Source: JAPPHA01 sp964291635
Lineage (GTDB): Bacteria; Pseudomonadota; Alphaproteobacteria; Rhodobacterales; Rhodobacteraceae
Assembly (NCBI GenBank): GCA_964291635.2
Contig: OZ219894.1
Location: forward strand, 131,859-195,858
Length of the DNA stretch: 64,000 nt
Reading direction: 5' to 3'
Shown here: piece by piece, positions 26,908 through 36,775 of the stretch
Numbering within the stretch: the stretch's first letter is position 1
Layout of the letters: each line of letters starts with the position of its first letter
The notes under the pieces: generated by a model
What the model was told of the DNA's origin: nothing
The model's input: only the letters and a program-made list of their open reading frames with translations
Database searches by the model: none
Program-made: the position numbers and the translations under genes

Positions 26908-27268
26908 ATTTTTCGATCAGAGTACCGCAACCCGCACGCACGAGCGATGCACAGATCTTGTCAGGTCGCGCGCGCTTCGCTTGATTGAGATTCGATCAAC
27001 TCGTTCCGGCTGAGACAGGCATCCGCTTCGGGGCATGATTCCGTCGATTGTCGCTCAAGACGGGTAGCTTGCCGTGTCGCTCGAATGCCATTGCCGGCTT
27101 CCCTTTGCTTCATCGCAATTCCGATCGGTCGGGAACACGGGACCCGCACCGGTCGCCTGGTCGGGCGGTCTCTGAAAACGCCACGCTCGGGATGGAAGCG
27201 ATGACGGGGAGTGCAGCGACCCACCCCGAAACTTCCCGACGCCAGATGGCTCCATGAGGCCGCCGAGG
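26908..27268. other. 361-bp convergent intergenic region
   Basis: Lies between the ends of the epimerase gene (plus) and the ceramidase-like gene (minus). No gene, strong hairpin or repeat was recognised. Confidence 0.4.
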
Positions 27269-28654
27269 TCAGAAAAGCGCAGCGATCAAGTCGGCGGCCT
27301 TGTCTCGGGCGCGCTCCATGCTGCCCCCCGCGAATAGTGCGATCCGGACAGGATACGTGTCGCGTGCGTAATCGGCTTCGCGCGGCAGGTAGTTCAAAAA
27401 CCCGTTGCAAATACCAAGAACCACGACCGTAATATCTGGAAAACGCTGGCGCAGCGCGATCTGAACATCGCTGTAGAATTCGACCGGTGCGCCCACCAGG
27501 ACCGAACTTCCGAGCCGCCAGACATAGATCGGCAGGTCATGACTGTCTCCCCGGCCTACCTTCTGCCGTATTGCCAGCCGGCGTTCCGCGCGTTCGCGCT
27601 CGAATCCATCCGGTGCCCGTTCCATCGCGTCCCTGCACTCTTCTATCGACGGCAGCGCGGCAAGTTTCAGCCTAACGGTATCGCATTGTACCGCAATGGA
27701 GTCGTCAGGTTCCGACGCCTCATATTTCCACCTGCCAAGCGTTGCCCCGGATTCCTCACGCCTGGCGAAAACCATGCGATGGGCGGGCGGGAACATTCCT
27801 GCAAGCACGGATAGTGCTGCATATCCCAGTTCGCGGCCGTTCTGGTCCGCGGCCTCGACATCGTCCTCAAAGCTGCGTCGCGGTGTCAGGTCACCATCCG
27901 CTCCGTGAAGAAACATGCACAATGCCCCGCCGGTCTCGCGCTCCACCAGTTCTCGCATGGCTCCGATATAGTCCGGCGACACAAGACGATTACCGCCGCC
28001 CAGCGAAGTCGGATGCGCGGCATAATTGACCAGAGTGGCGATGACATTGCCGTCGCCCGAGGTCACCCGCCCAACGACCAGCGTATCATCGACCTCGCGA
28101 TCCGGATTCAAGCCACAGACAATCTCGCCGGTTTCCGGCAGAACTAGGTCGCGGTCATAGGCCAGGCCGCAATGGCCCGCAGCCCAGCTCAGCGTTGCCG
28201 GTCTCGCCGCGGCGCGGGAACTAGCCATAACCTGCCGGCAAGCAGTCAGGATCTTCTCCCGATACGGGATGATCAGGTGGCCCCCCGGGGCTGACGAGCG
28301 GGCGGCGTCCGTGAAGGGCGCACCATGGCTGTGGGTAACGTGCAGGATCAGCGCACCTGGTGCGGTGCCGAATTCCGCCTCCAGCGGCAGGCGTATGCCT
28401 TCCTCATCTTCCCCGGATAACCAGACCATCAGGTCCACGGTCAAGAGATAGAGTGGCAAACCTTCACCTGCCGGGAGAATTGCCAGGCAGGATGCGTAGA
28501 GCGGCCTGTGTAGACCGTCGGCTATGTCATGGTTGGCACATCCCCAGGTGCGGGCGTACATGCCTTCCGGCGGGTTGATCTCGGCTCGGGCAATGCCGAT
28601 GCGTCCATGAAACTCGTTCTGAACAAGTGGCGTGATGGTGTGGGTTCGTGTCAT
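27269..28654 (-). CDS. neutral/alkaline ceramidase-like N-terminal domain protein
   Basis: 461 residues. Seen: GIARAEINPPEGMYARTWG at the N-terminus, LHVTHSHGAP (zinc-ligand-like histidines), LVNYAAHPTSLGGGN, SPDYIGAMRE and FLHGADGDLTPR, the landmarks of the ceramidase-alkaline N-terminal domain found in many uncharacterised bacterial proteins. Known: true neutral ceramidases (about 650 residues, secreted) cleave the amide of ceramide. This one lacks a signal peptide and the C-terminal domain, so its substrate is probably different. Single-gene unit convergent with the CUT1 operon; a 20-bp palindrome lies about 100 bp upstream. Confidence 0.78.
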   Translation of the reverse strand: MTRTHTITPLVQNEFHGRIGIARAEINPPEGMYARTWGCANHDIADGLHRPLYASCLAILPAGEGLPLYLLTVDLMVWLSGEDEEGIRLPLEAEFGTAPGALILHVTHSHGAPFTDAARSSAPGGHLIIPYREKILTACRQVMASSRAAARPATLSWAAGHCGLAYDRDLVLPETGEIVCGLNPDREVDDTLVVGRVTSGDGNVIATLVNYAAHPTSLGGGNRLVSPDYIGAMRELVERETGGALCMFLHGADGDLTPRRSFEDDVEAADQNGRELGYAALSVLAGMFPPAHRMVFARREESGATLGRWKYEASEPDDSIAVQCDTVRLKLAALPSIEECRDAMERAPDGFERERAERRLAIRQKVGRGDSHDLPIYVWRLGSSVLVGAPVEFYSDVQIALRQRFPDITVVVLGICNGFLNYLPREADYARDTYPVRIALFAGGSMERARDKAADLIAALF

Positions 28655-28750
28655 GTTTCTTCCTTACGGGTCATGTGTTTTCTTCCACGGCGGGAAATCG
28701 CTGTCCAGATGCGTAAACGGGCTATCGTTGTCCATCTGTGCCTTGGTGGT

Positions 28751-28770
28751 CAAACGTGCATGCATGTTTG
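28751..28770. promoter_or_regulatory. 20-bp near-perfect palindrome, operator candidate
   Basis: CAAACGTGCATGCATGTTTG: 9 of 10 positions are self-complementary, with no spacer, the shape of LacI/GntR-type operators. Located 97 bp before the ceramidase-like start. Confidence 0.5.
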
Positions 28771-29404
28771 GTGTTCTTGCCTTAGCCACTCACAATATGT
28801 GCATTTCTCGTGGCGGAAATGGCAGTCCTTGCCATGACGCCTTTCCCGGCCTGTTCAACGCCATGGGTCCACCACAGCCGGGCAAGAAACCGTTGCGCCT
28901 TGCCGCGGATTGGGCCGACAGGCTCCGAGGCACCATAATCACCATCGATTGAAAGGGCGCTGCGGCTTTCCCTTGACGACACGCCGGGGCGCTCTCCCTG
29001 CACCTCGTACAGGAATTTTCCGTGAGTTCCGAACTTTTCCTCGGCCAGCAAGCGGTGGATGGCAAACGGAACGGGTTCACTGCCATTGGCCGCTGCCCGA
29101 CACGATTGATCTGCACAAATGGGCAGTAACCGCGGATACGAAGCGCACCCGGCGAGGTTTCCCGCTGACGAAAACAGATCGGGGCGGTGACGACTTGCTT
29201 GCCCCGAATGCCCCCCAAGGCGATCTGCAAGACGATCTCGAACCGTACATCGAAAACCCTGGGAACCCGGAAGGCATCCGGGCATCGGAAGAAACCGCCA
29301 AATCGAATTGAGCGATTGCCGTGGTTCCTTCCGGCGGGGAGTTGACTTCGTGCCGATGGCGCGTTTGACTGCATTCCGGACTTTGCATCGGCGAGCGAGA
29401 TACC
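28771..29404. other. no supported gene upstream of the RraA-family gene
   Basis: About 630 bp. Frames are open on both strands. A minus-strand frame at about 28860-29070 (LLAEEKFGTHGKFLYEVQGE) looks coding-like but has no start or known domain. The long frames here continue antisense into the RraA gene and are treated as shadows. Confidence 0.35.
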
Positions 29405-30103
29405 ATGAACGACAGAATAGAACCGGGCGCAACCTGTGGTCAGGATGATCACGCGATTGCCGAGTTGAAGGATGGTTTCTTCTGTGCACTGATATCGGAC
29501 GTGTTGGACGAACTGGGTCACACACGGTTGGCGCTCCCGCCACACATCCGTCCGTTGGACGAACAGCTGAAACTCGTTGGCCGGGCGCGAACGATGCTCT
29601 ATGCCGACGTGTACGCACGGCCAGGGCCTGACGAGAACCACTATGCGCTTGAAATACAACTGGTCGACAGTCTGCGTCCTGGTGACGTCGCCGTAGCTTC
29701 CTGCGGCATGACGGGAAGGATTGCGCCCTGGGGCGGTTTGTTGAGCACTGCCGCAACCATGCGCGGCGCTTCTGGCGCGTTGATGGACGGCTACGTACGC
29801 GACGTCCTGCATGTCCGGGATCTGGGCTTTCCCGTGTTCGCCGGGGGGATTGCTCCGCTTGACAGTCAAGGTCGGGGCAAGGTGATCGAAATCGACGTGC
29901 CGATCGAGGTAGGAGGCGTGCTCGTCAACCCAGGAGACATCGTATTCGGCGACGCTGATGGATGCATCATCATTCCCCGAGATCTTGAAGACGCCGTCAT
30001 CGCAAACGGACGGGAGAAACTGGCGGCCGAGAACAAGTCGCAAAAGGCCCTGCTGGAAGGGAAACTTCTCACGGACGTTTATGACGAATTCGGTGTCTTG
30101 TAG
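29405..30103 (+). CDS. RraA/HMG-aldolase family protein
   Basis: 232 residues. Seen: ISDVLDELGH, the phosphate/oxyanion-type loop around GGLLSTAATMRGASG, GALMDGYVRDVLHVRDLGFPVF and VFGDADGCIIIPRDLEDAVI. Known: the family includes 4-hydroxy-4-methyl-2-oxoglutarate/oxaloacetate aldolases and the RNase E inhibitor RraA; genes next to sugar-transport operons are usually the aldolase type acting on 2-oxoacids. Start ATG 29405 follows GAGCGAGATACC. Apparently monocistronic; the substrate is unknown. Confidence 0.82.
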   Translation: MNDRIEPGATCGQDDHAIAELKDGFFCALISDVLDELGHTRLALPPHIRPLDEQLKLVGRARTMLYADVYARPGPDENHYALEIQLVDSLRPGDVAVASCGMTGRIAPWGGLLSTAATMRGASGALMDGYVRDVLHVRDLGFPVFAGGIAPLDSQGRGKVIEIDVPIEVGGVLVNPGDIVFGDADGCIIIPRDLEDAVIANGREKLAAENKSQKALLEGKLLTDVYDEFGVL

Positions 30104-30203
30104 CGGTAGCGACGTTTCCACACTGCCGGAATGGCGACGGATGCGGACTGACCCAGGAATGAATCTGCCACCACCCGGTCACCGTCCAGCTTTTCTGACC
30201 CTG

Positions 30204-31334
30204 TCATAGAGGCTGCAGGTCGCCCGAGTTCCAGTCCCGATGGAAGCCGGCGGCAAATCCGGCCAGGGTTCCCGACTCAACGGCGGAGCGCAGTCCTCCC
30301 ATCAGATCCTGGTAGTAATGCAGATTGTGCCAGGTCAGCAGCATGGACGAAATGATCTCCCGAGACCGCACCACGTGGTGGAGGTAACCTCGACAATACT
30401 GGCGGCACGTCTGGCATTGGCAGTTTTCATCGAGCGGGCGCGGATCTTGCCTGTGACGGGCGTTGCGAAGGTTGACCGGGCCGCGCCGGGTCAGGGCCTG
30501 GCCGGTCCGGCCCGAACGGGTCGGGAGAACACAGTCGAACATGTCGACGCCTCGTTCGACCGCTCCCACGATGTCTGCCGGTTTTCCAACCCCCATCAGG
30601 TAACGCGGACGCGTGTCCGGAAACTGTCGTGACAGTCCTTCGAGGACGTCGAACATCTGAAGTTGAGATTCCCCGACGGCCAGACCTCCAACGGCATATC
30701 CGTCGAAACCGATCCGGATCAGCGCCTCGATACTCTCCTCCCGCAGGTCTTCGTAGACGCTTCCCTGTTGTATTCCGAACAGCGCGCGGCCCGGTCTGTC
30801 TCCAAAGGCTTCCCGGGACCGCATCGCCCAACGCATCGACAACTGCATGCTGGCTTCTGCATCCTTCCAGTTCGCCGGAAAGGAGGTGCATTCATCGAGG
30901 CACATGACGATATCGGATCCGAGCAGGTCCTGGATTTCCACGGATCTCTCCGGCGAAAGACGGTGCCGGGATCCGTCGATATGCGACCGGAATTCGACCC
31001 CGCTTTCGTCCAGTGTCCTCAACCCCGCCAGGCTCATGACCTGGAATCCGCCGGAATCGGTCAATATCGGCCGGTCCCAGTTCATGAAGCGGTGCAGGCC
31101 GCCGAGCCCGGAGACGATTTCCGCCCCGGGCCGCAACATCAAATGGTAGGTGTTGCACAAAAGGACGTCGGCGCCGGTCTCGCGAACGTTTTCGGGCAAC
31201 ATCGCCTTGACCGTCGCAGCCGTCCCCACGGGCATGAACGCCGGCGTCCTGACAACGCCCCTTCCAGTCCGGATGCGACCAAGCCTGGCCCGACCGTCCG
31301 TTGAGAGGACCTGAAATGAGAACCCGTTATCCAT
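30204..31334 (-). CDS. tgt: queuine tRNA-ribosyltransferase (tRNA-guanine transglycosylase)
   Basis: 376 residues. Seen: the general acid/base Asp in LTDSGGFQVMS, GIQQGSVYEDLRE, GGLAVGE, the nucleophile Asp in FDCVLPTRSGRTGQ and the zinc site CQCQTCRQYCRGYLHH. Known: swaps guanine-34 of GUN anticodons for preQ1, the first tRNA-bound step in queuosine synthesis. The sequence variant PTRSGRTG is the alphaproteobacterial form. queA, its common partner, is not in the window. Divergent from the sufT-like gene with about 115 bp between. Confidence 0.96.
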   Translation of the reverse strand: MDNGFSFQVLSTDGRARLGRIRTGRGVVRTPAFMPVGTAATVKAMLPENVRETGADVLLCNTYHLMLRPGAEIVSGLGGLHRFMNWDRPILTDSGGFQVMSLAGLRTLDESGVEFRSHIDGSRHRLSPERSVEIQDLLGSDIVMCLDECTSFPANWKDAEASMQLSMRWAMRSREAFGDRPGRALFGIQQGSVYEDLREESIEALIRIGFDGYAVGGLAVGESQLQMFDVLEGLSRQFPDTRPRYLMGVGKPADIVGAVERGVDMFDCVLPTRSGRTGQALTRRGPVNLRNARHRQDPRPLDENCQCQTCRQYCRGYLHHVVRSREIISSMLLTWHNLHYYQDLMGGLRSAVESGTLAGFAAGFHRDWNSGDLQPL

Positions 31335-31449
31335 ACCGCCCCCGATTTAGCGCTCTTCCGCCGCTTGGCCACCTTTTCCATCCAAATTGTGGACAAGCAC
31401 GACGTGTTACCTTATTCAATCCGTCAGGAAACGGCCGAAGGAGCTGACC

Positions 31450-31809
31450 GTGGGACCTGATCAAATGATGGAAGGTGCTCCGCTGATCAAGCCGTCAACG
31501 ACGGATCACCCTCTCTACGAGCAGATTGTGGAAGCTTGCCGAACCGTGCACGATCCGGAAATCCCGGTCAACATCTATGACCTTGGACTCATCTACACGA
31601 TCGAAGTCAATAGCGACGGTGTTGTCGATGTCATGATGACGCTGACGGCACCGGGGTGTCCCGTTGCCGGCGAAATGCCCGGCTGGGTTCAAGAGGTTGT
31701 GGAAGCGGTACCCGGCGTCCAGGTCGCCAACGTCGAACTGGTTTGGGAGCCGCTTTGGGGCATGGACATGATGTCGGACGAAGCCCGTCTCGAGCTTGGA
31801 TTCATGTGA
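31450..31809 (+). CDS. SufT-like Fe-S assembly factor (MIP18/DUF59 family)
   Basis: 119 residues from GTG 31450, chosen because AAGGAG lies 7 bp upstream; the frame is open further up without a ribosome site. Seen: VHDPEIPVNIYDLGLIYTIEV, the conserved LTAPGCPVAGEMPGWVQ with the reactive Cys, and VELVWEPLWGMDMMSDEARLELGF, which is the SufT-type C-terminus. Known: assists maturation of Fe-S proteins and often sits at the end of suf operons. Here an IscA-like gene follows about 230 bp later, without other suf genes. Confidence 0.88.
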   Translation: MGPDQMMEGAPLIKPSTTDHPLYEQIVEACRTVHDPEIPVNIYDLGLIYTIEVNSDGVVDVMMTLTAPGCPVAGEMPGWVQEVVEAVPGVQVANVELVWEPLWGMDMMSDEARLELGFM

Positions 31810-32056
31810 AGGACCAAACCCGCGGCAGTTTCCCGAGTGCCTGTACGCTGAAATTCGTTCAATCGGCTCGATCAGCAAAACAAGGAGCGGACGAGCCAGG
31901 ACTCGCGCCCGAAATGAAAATTATTGGTCTGCAATCCTTGAAAAAAATGGCGTTTTGAACCACAGTTAAACGTGGCGAAGGTGTCATGGCAAACGCGACC
32001 TCGGACCGTTCAAGCCGACTGAGCATTTCCGAGGACCAATGTCGGGAAAGAGGTCA

Positions 32057-32410
32057 ATGTTTGGAATTCCTGGAAAACAGCCTGTCTCAATGACGAAAAC
32101 CGCCGCTGCCCAAATCTGCCGGTTGATGGAAGACGGGGCCAAGCAGGGCCTGCGTATCGGCGTGAAGAAAGGTGGCTGTGCAGGAATGGAGTACACGCTC
32201 GAATACGTCGATGCCGTTGACGAGCACGACGAAGTCGTCGAGCAGGACGGTGCGCGGATCCTGATCGCACCCATGGCGCAGATGTTCCTGTTCGGGACCG
32301 AAATCGACTACGAAACCGGCTTGCTCGAGTCCGGGTTCAAGTTCCGCAATCCGAATGTTGTCGAATCCTGCGGTTGCGGCGAATCCATCAAGTTTCGTGA
32401 AACGGCCTGA
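32057..32410 (+). CDS. A-type Fe-S carrier (HesB/IscA/SufA family)
   Basis: 117 residues from ATG 32057 (an in-frame ATG at 32039 adds six residues; both have weak, close ribosome sites). Seen: MFGIPGKQPVSMTKTAAAQI, GCAGMEYTLEY and the C-terminal SCGCGESIKF, giving the three conserved cysteines that carry the cluster. Known: delivers [2Fe-2S]/[4Fe-4S] clusters to target enzymes. Lies downstream of the SufT-like gene, on the same strand. Confidence 0.9.
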   Translation: MFGIPGKQPVSMTKTAAAQICRLMEDGAKQGLRIGVKKGGCAGMEYTLEYVDAVDEHDEVVEQDGARILIAPMAQMFLFGTEIDYETGLLESGFKFRNPNVVESCGCGESIKFRETA

Positions 32411-32605
32411 ATGTCCTTCTCGCCGGCTCCGAATCACACGCTTCAAGGGTCGTGAACTGGCACAATGCTTCGGCCTCGCCGGCAGTTCCGGCGGTTTTCA
32501 TCCGTGACCCTTGAGCCCCGGGCCGCTGCGCATTTCGAACCGGCCGCATGACAAGTCCTTGCGCCACAATGGCCTCGGACTCCAGCCCGAAGGAACGGTT
32601 TTGAC

Positions 32606-33358
32606 ATGCTGAAGCGACTGATCGCCGGCAACTGGAAAATGAACGGAACTTCGGATTCGCTCCGCGAAATCACGCCCGTTATGGAAGCCACAGTGGGATT
32701 TCACTCGGCGGTTCTCATCTGTACGCCGTTTACGCTGATCGACAGGGCGATCACGCATGTTCGTGGCTCAAGAGTCACGATCGGAGCCCAGGATTGTCAC
32801 CCGGAGGCAAAAGGGGCCCACACCGGTGAGGTTTCGGCACCAATGCTGGCCGAAATCGGAGCCACGCATGTCATCACCGGGCATTCGGAACGAAGGCAGA
32901 ACCATCGCGAGACCAATGCGCTGGTCAGAGCCAAGGCAACTGCCGCACTTGACGCGGGTCTGGTCCCGATTGTCTGCGTCGGCGAAACACAACGCGACCG
33001 CGATGCCGGAAAGGCCCTTGAAATCGTCTCGGGACAGGTCCGGGAATCGCTGCCGGACGTACCGCAATCCGGATCCGTTGTCGTCGCCTACGAACCGGTC
33101 TGGGCCATCGGAACGGGGCGGACACCTTCTCTCGGTGACATTGCAGAGATGCACACGCATATCCGGCGCCTGCTGATTGAGGAAATGCGCGGAAGTCACG
33201 GCGGCAGGCAGGCGCCAATTCTCTACGGAGGATCAGTCACTGCAAAAAATGCCGCGGAAATCTTTTCCGCGGCCAACGTAGATGGAGGTCTGGTCGGCGG
33301 CGCCTCGCTGCGGGCGAGCGATTTCCTTCCCATTTGCCGGATCCTCGAACGGGCGTGA
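32606..33358 (+). CDS. tpiA: triosephosphate isomerase
   Basis: 250 residues, standard length. Seen: AGNWKMNG (substrate Asn and Lys near the N-terminus), ITGHSERRQ (catalytic His), AYEPVWAIGTG (catalytic Glu) with the flexible loop, and LYGGSVTAKNA/DGGLVGGASL (phosphate binding). Known: interconverts dihydroxyacetone phosphate and glyceraldehyde 3-phosphate in glycolysis and gluconeogenesis; homodimer, cytoplasmic. Starts at ATG 32606 with GAAGGAA upstream. Confidence 0.96.
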   Translation: MLKRLIAGNWKMNGTSDSLREITPVMEATVGFHSAVLICTPFTLIDRAITHVRGSRVTIGAQDCHPEAKGAHTGEVSAPMLAEIGATHVITGHSERRQNHRETNALVRAKATAALDAGLVPIVCVGETQRDRDAGKALEIVSGQVRESLPDVPQSGSVVVAYEPVWAIGTGRTPSLGDIAEMHTHIRRLLIEEMRGSHGGRQAPILYGGSVTAKNAAEIFSAANVDGGLVGGASLRASDFLPICRILERA

Positions 33359-33471
33359 CACACGTCTCGCGCCCCTATCAGAGCGATTCCTGCACTGCCT
33401 GCGGGGCGCCCTGATCGCACAAGGGCCACCAGCGCGGCAATCCCGGGGTTCCGCGTTCGGTCACTCCGCGA

Positions 33472-35028
33472 TCAGACGAATGAGTCCGGCTCACTTGCTT
33501 TCCGCTCGGTGACATACTCGTTGAGAGCCTCTTCCACGCCCGGGTCAAGCGGGGGTTTTTCATACTCGCTGATCAGACTCTTGTATCGTGCGTTCGCGAG
33601 AGAGGCCGTATCCGGAGCCCCGTCCTCGGACCAGGACTCGAACGGGCGGTAATCCAGCAGGTCCGATTTCCAGAACGCATCCTTGAAGTTGTTCTGGGTG
33701 TGCTGGCAGCCGAGGAAGTGTCCCCCCGGCCCGACCTCCTGAATGGCATCGAGCGCCAGCCCGTTCGCCGAGAGGTCCACGCCATTTGCAAGCGAATGCA
33801 ATGTACCGAGCTGGTCCGCATCCATGATGAACTTCTCGAAGGAAGTCACCAGTCCGCCTTCAAGCCAACCCGCTGAATGTAAGGCAAAATTGACACCGCC
33901 AAGGAGCGTTGCATTCAAGGTATTGGCCGCTTCGAACGCCGCCTGCGCGTCAGGAATCTTCGATCCGCACAATGCGCCTCCGGATCGGAAAGGAAGGCCC
34001 AGCCTGCGTGCGAGCTGCCCTGCCCCGAAGAGGATCTTGGCTGCCTCCGGGGTCCCGAAAGTCGGAGCTCCGGAGTTCATGTCGATCGATGTCACGAACG
34101 TTCCCATCACGACAGGGGCGCCCTTTCGCACGAGCTGGTTATACGCCACACCGGCCAGAACCTCGGCGAGAACCTGAACGAGTGTCCCGGCGACACTGAC
34201 CGGAGACATCGCGCCGCCGACGATGAACGGGGAAATTATGCAGGCCTGATTGGCGCGGGCATATGATTCCATGGCTCCGACCATTATCGAATCGAATGAC
34301 AACGGCGAATTGATGTTGATGAGCGACGTCATCACCGTGTGCTCATCGACGAATTCCGTGCCGAACAGGATTCGGGCCATCGTCACCGAGTCGTCCGCCC
34401 GTTCCGGCGCGGTCACCGATCCCATGAACGGTTTGTCACTGAGAGTCATGTGGGCGAGCAGCATGTCGAGATGGCGTTTGTTGACCGCCACATCTGTCGG
34501 CTCGCAAAGCGTGCCCCCGGAATGGTGAAGCCATTTCGACATGTACGCAAGGCGCACCAGCGCCCTGAAATCGTCTATGGTTGCGTACCGCCGGCCGCCT
34601 TCCAGGGTCCGCACGAATGGCGGTCCATAGACCGGTGCGAGAACGAGCCCCCTGCCCCCGATGACCACGTTTCGTTCCGGATTCCGGGCATGTTGGGTAA
34701 ATGCCCTCGGTGCTGACGCCGAGAGGCTTCGTGCGAGCCCGCGGGGTATCCGGACGCGGTCGCCATCGACATCCGCGCCGGCCTGCTTCCAGCGCCTGAG
34801 TGCCGGTTCATTGTCGACAAAACGCACACCGATCTCCTCGAGTACGGTTTCCGCATTGCCTTCAATGATCTCGAGAGCTTCGGCATCCAGGATTTCGAAA
34901 TCCGGGATTTTCCGCTCGATAAACCGTGAGAACTCGATCTTCGTCGCGGTCCTTTCCGCGCGCCGGGCGGCACCCCCACCCTTTGCCCGCCGCCGGTTCC
35001 TGTTCGGTCGTATCGATGGCTCGTTCAT
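33472..35028 (-). CDS. MttB-family methyltransferase (non-pyrrolysine, glycine betaine/quaternary-amine type)
   Basis: 518 residues. Seen: an Arg/Lys-rich N-terminus, then the trimethylamine-methyltransferase fold with VRIPRGLARSLSASAPRAFT, GGTLCEPTDVAVNKRHLDML, NAPLTF-like region NINSPLSFDS, GTFVTSIDMNSGAPTFGTPEA and EVGPGGHFLGCQHTQNNF. Known: MttB proper needs pyrrolysine from an in-frame UAG; this frame has no internal stop, placing it with MtgB/MttB2-type enzymes that demethylate glycine betaine or similar compounds to a corrinoid protein. No corrinoid protein gene is adjacent. Convergent with tpiA. Confidence 0.85.
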   Translation of the reverse strand: MNEPSIRPNRNRRRAKGGGAARRAERTATKIEFSRFIERKIPDFEILDAEALEIIEGNAETVLEEIGVRFVDNEPALRRWKQAGADVDGDRVRIPRGLARSLSASAPRAFTQHARNPERNVVIGGRGLVLAPVYGPPFVRTLEGGRRYATIDDFRALVRLAYMSKWLHHSGGTLCEPTDVAVNKRHLDMLLAHMTLSDKPFMGSVTAPERADDSVTMARILFGTEFVDEHTVMTSLININSPLSFDSIMVGAMESYARANQACIISPFIVGGAMSPVSVAGTLVQVLAEVLAGVAYNQLVRKGAPVVMGTFVTSIDMNSGAPTFGTPEAAKILFGAGQLARRLGLPFRSGGALCGSKIPDAQAAFEAANTLNATLLGGVNFALHSAGWLEGGLVTSFEKFIMDADQLGTLHSLANGVDLSANGLALDAIQEVGPGGHFLGCQHTQNNFKDAFWKSDLLDYRPFESWSEDGAPDTASLANARYKSLISEYEKPPLDPGVEEALNEYVTERKASEPDSFV

Positions 35029-35142
35029 TCTCGCTTCGTCGAGAATCGGCGAAATCTGTCCATTCCCACTCCTCTAACGCCTCACGGGCGACTCCCCGAT
35101 ACCGTCCTTGCGGTCGCCTGACCAGAACCATACACGGCAGTC

Positions 35143-36702
35143 ATGGCAGTCTCTAGCAGCGATACGATCCTCGTCGTTGATTTCGGATCACAAGTGACTC
35201 AGCTGATTGCCCGCCGCCTCAGGGAAGCCGGGTATCACTGTCTGATTTCACCGTTTCACCGGGTCGACAGCCGTTTCATCGACGACATGGGGCCGGGAGC
35301 AGTCATCCTGTCAGGAGGTCCGGCGAGCGTGACCGGATCGAACAGCCCCCGGATTTCCGACGACCTCTACGCAAAGGGAATCCCTGTCCTCGGGATCTGT
35401 TACGGCCAGCAATTGATGATGGCGCAGCTCGGCGGGGCGGTCGAGGGCGGACATGACGCCGAATTCGGCAGGGCAGACCTTTCGCGCCCCGTTGAACCGC
35501 TTGACCTGCTCGATGGATGGTTCGGCGAAGGAGCCGAACAGGTGTGGATGAGTCATGGCGACAGGGTCACGCGACTGGCTCCGGGATTCGGGGCTTACTG
35601 TTCATCTCCCAACGCCCCCTTCGCCGTGGTCGCCGACCCGGCGCGAAAACTATATGCGGTGCAATTCCACCCGGAAGTCTATCACACTCCGAACGGCCCG
35701 CGCCTGCTGACAAATTTCGCATCGATCGCGGGTTGCAGGCCCACCTGGACCATGAAGGCCTACCGTGACACGGCGTTAGACGGCATCAGGTCAACGGTCG
35801 GCGACGGTCATGTCATTTGCGGGCTGTCGGGGGGAGTCGACAGCGCGGTCGCCGCCAAGCTGATCCACGAAGCGGTCGGTGACCGGTTGACCTGCATCTT
35901 CGTCGATACCGGACTGCTTCGCCAGAGTGAAGCGTCAGACGTGGTTCAGGCTTTCCGGGACCATTTCAACGTGCAGTTGATACTGGCCGAAGAGCAGTCT
36001 TTGTTCCTCAAGGGCCTCGAGGGCGTGACCGATCCGGAGACCAAGCGAAAAGTGATCGGCAGGCTTTTCGTCGAGGTGTTCGAACGCTACGCGAAAACCG
36101 TCGGTCACGCCCGGTTCCTTGCCCAGGGAACGCTCTATCCCGACGTTATCGAAAGCGTCAGTGCCCTCGGCGGTCCATCGGAAACGATCAAGTCCCACCA
36201 TAACGTCGGCGGGCTTCCCGGGCGCATGAACCTGAAACTGCTGGAACCGTTGCGCGAACTCTTCAAGGACGAGGTCCGGGAACTCGGGCGCGAACTGGGC
36301 CTTCCCGACACCATAGTTGGCCGACACCCTTTCCCGGGTCCGGGTCTGGCCATTCGATGTCCCGGCGAGGTCACCCGCGAAAAACTGGACACCCTGCAGG
36401 AGATCGACGCCGTTTTCATCGACCAGATCCGCAGATTTGGCCTCTACGACGAAATCTGGCAGGCGTTCGCCGTCCTGCTGCCTGTCAGAACCGTCGGGGT
36501 CATGGGTGATTCGCGAAGCTATGACTACTCCTGTGCTCTTCGCGCGGTAACCTCGGTTGATGGCATGACGGCGGATTCCTACCCTTTCACCCATGACTTT
36601 CTGACGCAGACGGCCAATCGCATCATCAACGAAATCCGGGGCGTCAATCGCGTTACCTATGACGTGACGTCAAAGCCGCCCGGGACGATCGAATGGGAAT
36701 AG
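35143..36702 (+). CDS. guaA: GMP synthase (glutamine-hydrolysing)
   Basis: 519 residues. Seen: class I amidotransferase with Cys86 in LGICYGQQ and FHPEVYHT, the PPi-type ATP loop SGGVDSAVAAKL near residue 229, ADKFR-type region and the dimerisation C-terminus RVTYDVTSKPPGTIEWE. Known: aminates XMP to GMP using glutamine and ATP. Start ATG 35143; the upstream 114 bp shows no purine-riboswitch-like element. Confidence 0.97.
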   Translation: MAVSSSDTILVVDFGSQVTQLIARRLREAGYHCLISPFHRVDSRFIDDMGPGAVILSGGPASVTGSNSPRISDDLYAKGIPVLGICYGQQLMMAQLGGAVEGGHDAEFGRADLSRPVEPLDLLDGWFGEGAEQVWMSHGDRVTRLAPGFGAYCSSPNAPFAVVADPARKLYAVQFHPEVYHTPNGPRLLTNFASIAGCRPTWTMKAYRDTALDGIRSTVGDGHVICGLSGGVDSAVAAKLIHEAVGDRLTCIFVDTGLLRQSEASDVVQAFRDHFNVQLILAEEQSLFLKGLEGVTDPETKRKVIGRLFVEVFERYAKTVGHARFLAQGTLYPDVIESVSALGGPSETIKSHHNVGGLPGRMNLKLLEPLRELFKDEVRELGRELGLPDTIVGRHPFPGPGLAIRCPGEVTREKLDTLQEIDAVFIDQIRRFGLYDEIWQAFAVLLPVRTVGVMGDSRSYDYSCALRAVTSVDGMTADSYPFTHDFLTQTANRIINEIRGVNRVTYDVTSKPPGTIEWE

Positions 36703-36775
36703 GAAATTTTTCGCCGTTGGCGGCCGGGTTGGTTGTCCTGCCCTGCCGGCACCGGAGCGGGTCGGTTCCTGCCGG

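Noticed and set aside
28782..30121. long minus-strand frames (324 and 443 codons)
   Set aside because: Most of their length is antisense to the RraA-family gene; the composition (Arg, Pro, Ser rich) is that of a shadow. Only the stretch near 28860-29070 looked coding-like, without a start.
30663..31304. 213-codon plus-strand frame
   Set aside because: Antisense shadow of tgt.
33472..35028. pyrrolysine-type trimethylamine methyltransferase
   Set aside because: The frame has no internal amber codon and no pyl genes are near, so it belongs to the non-pyrrolysine branch.
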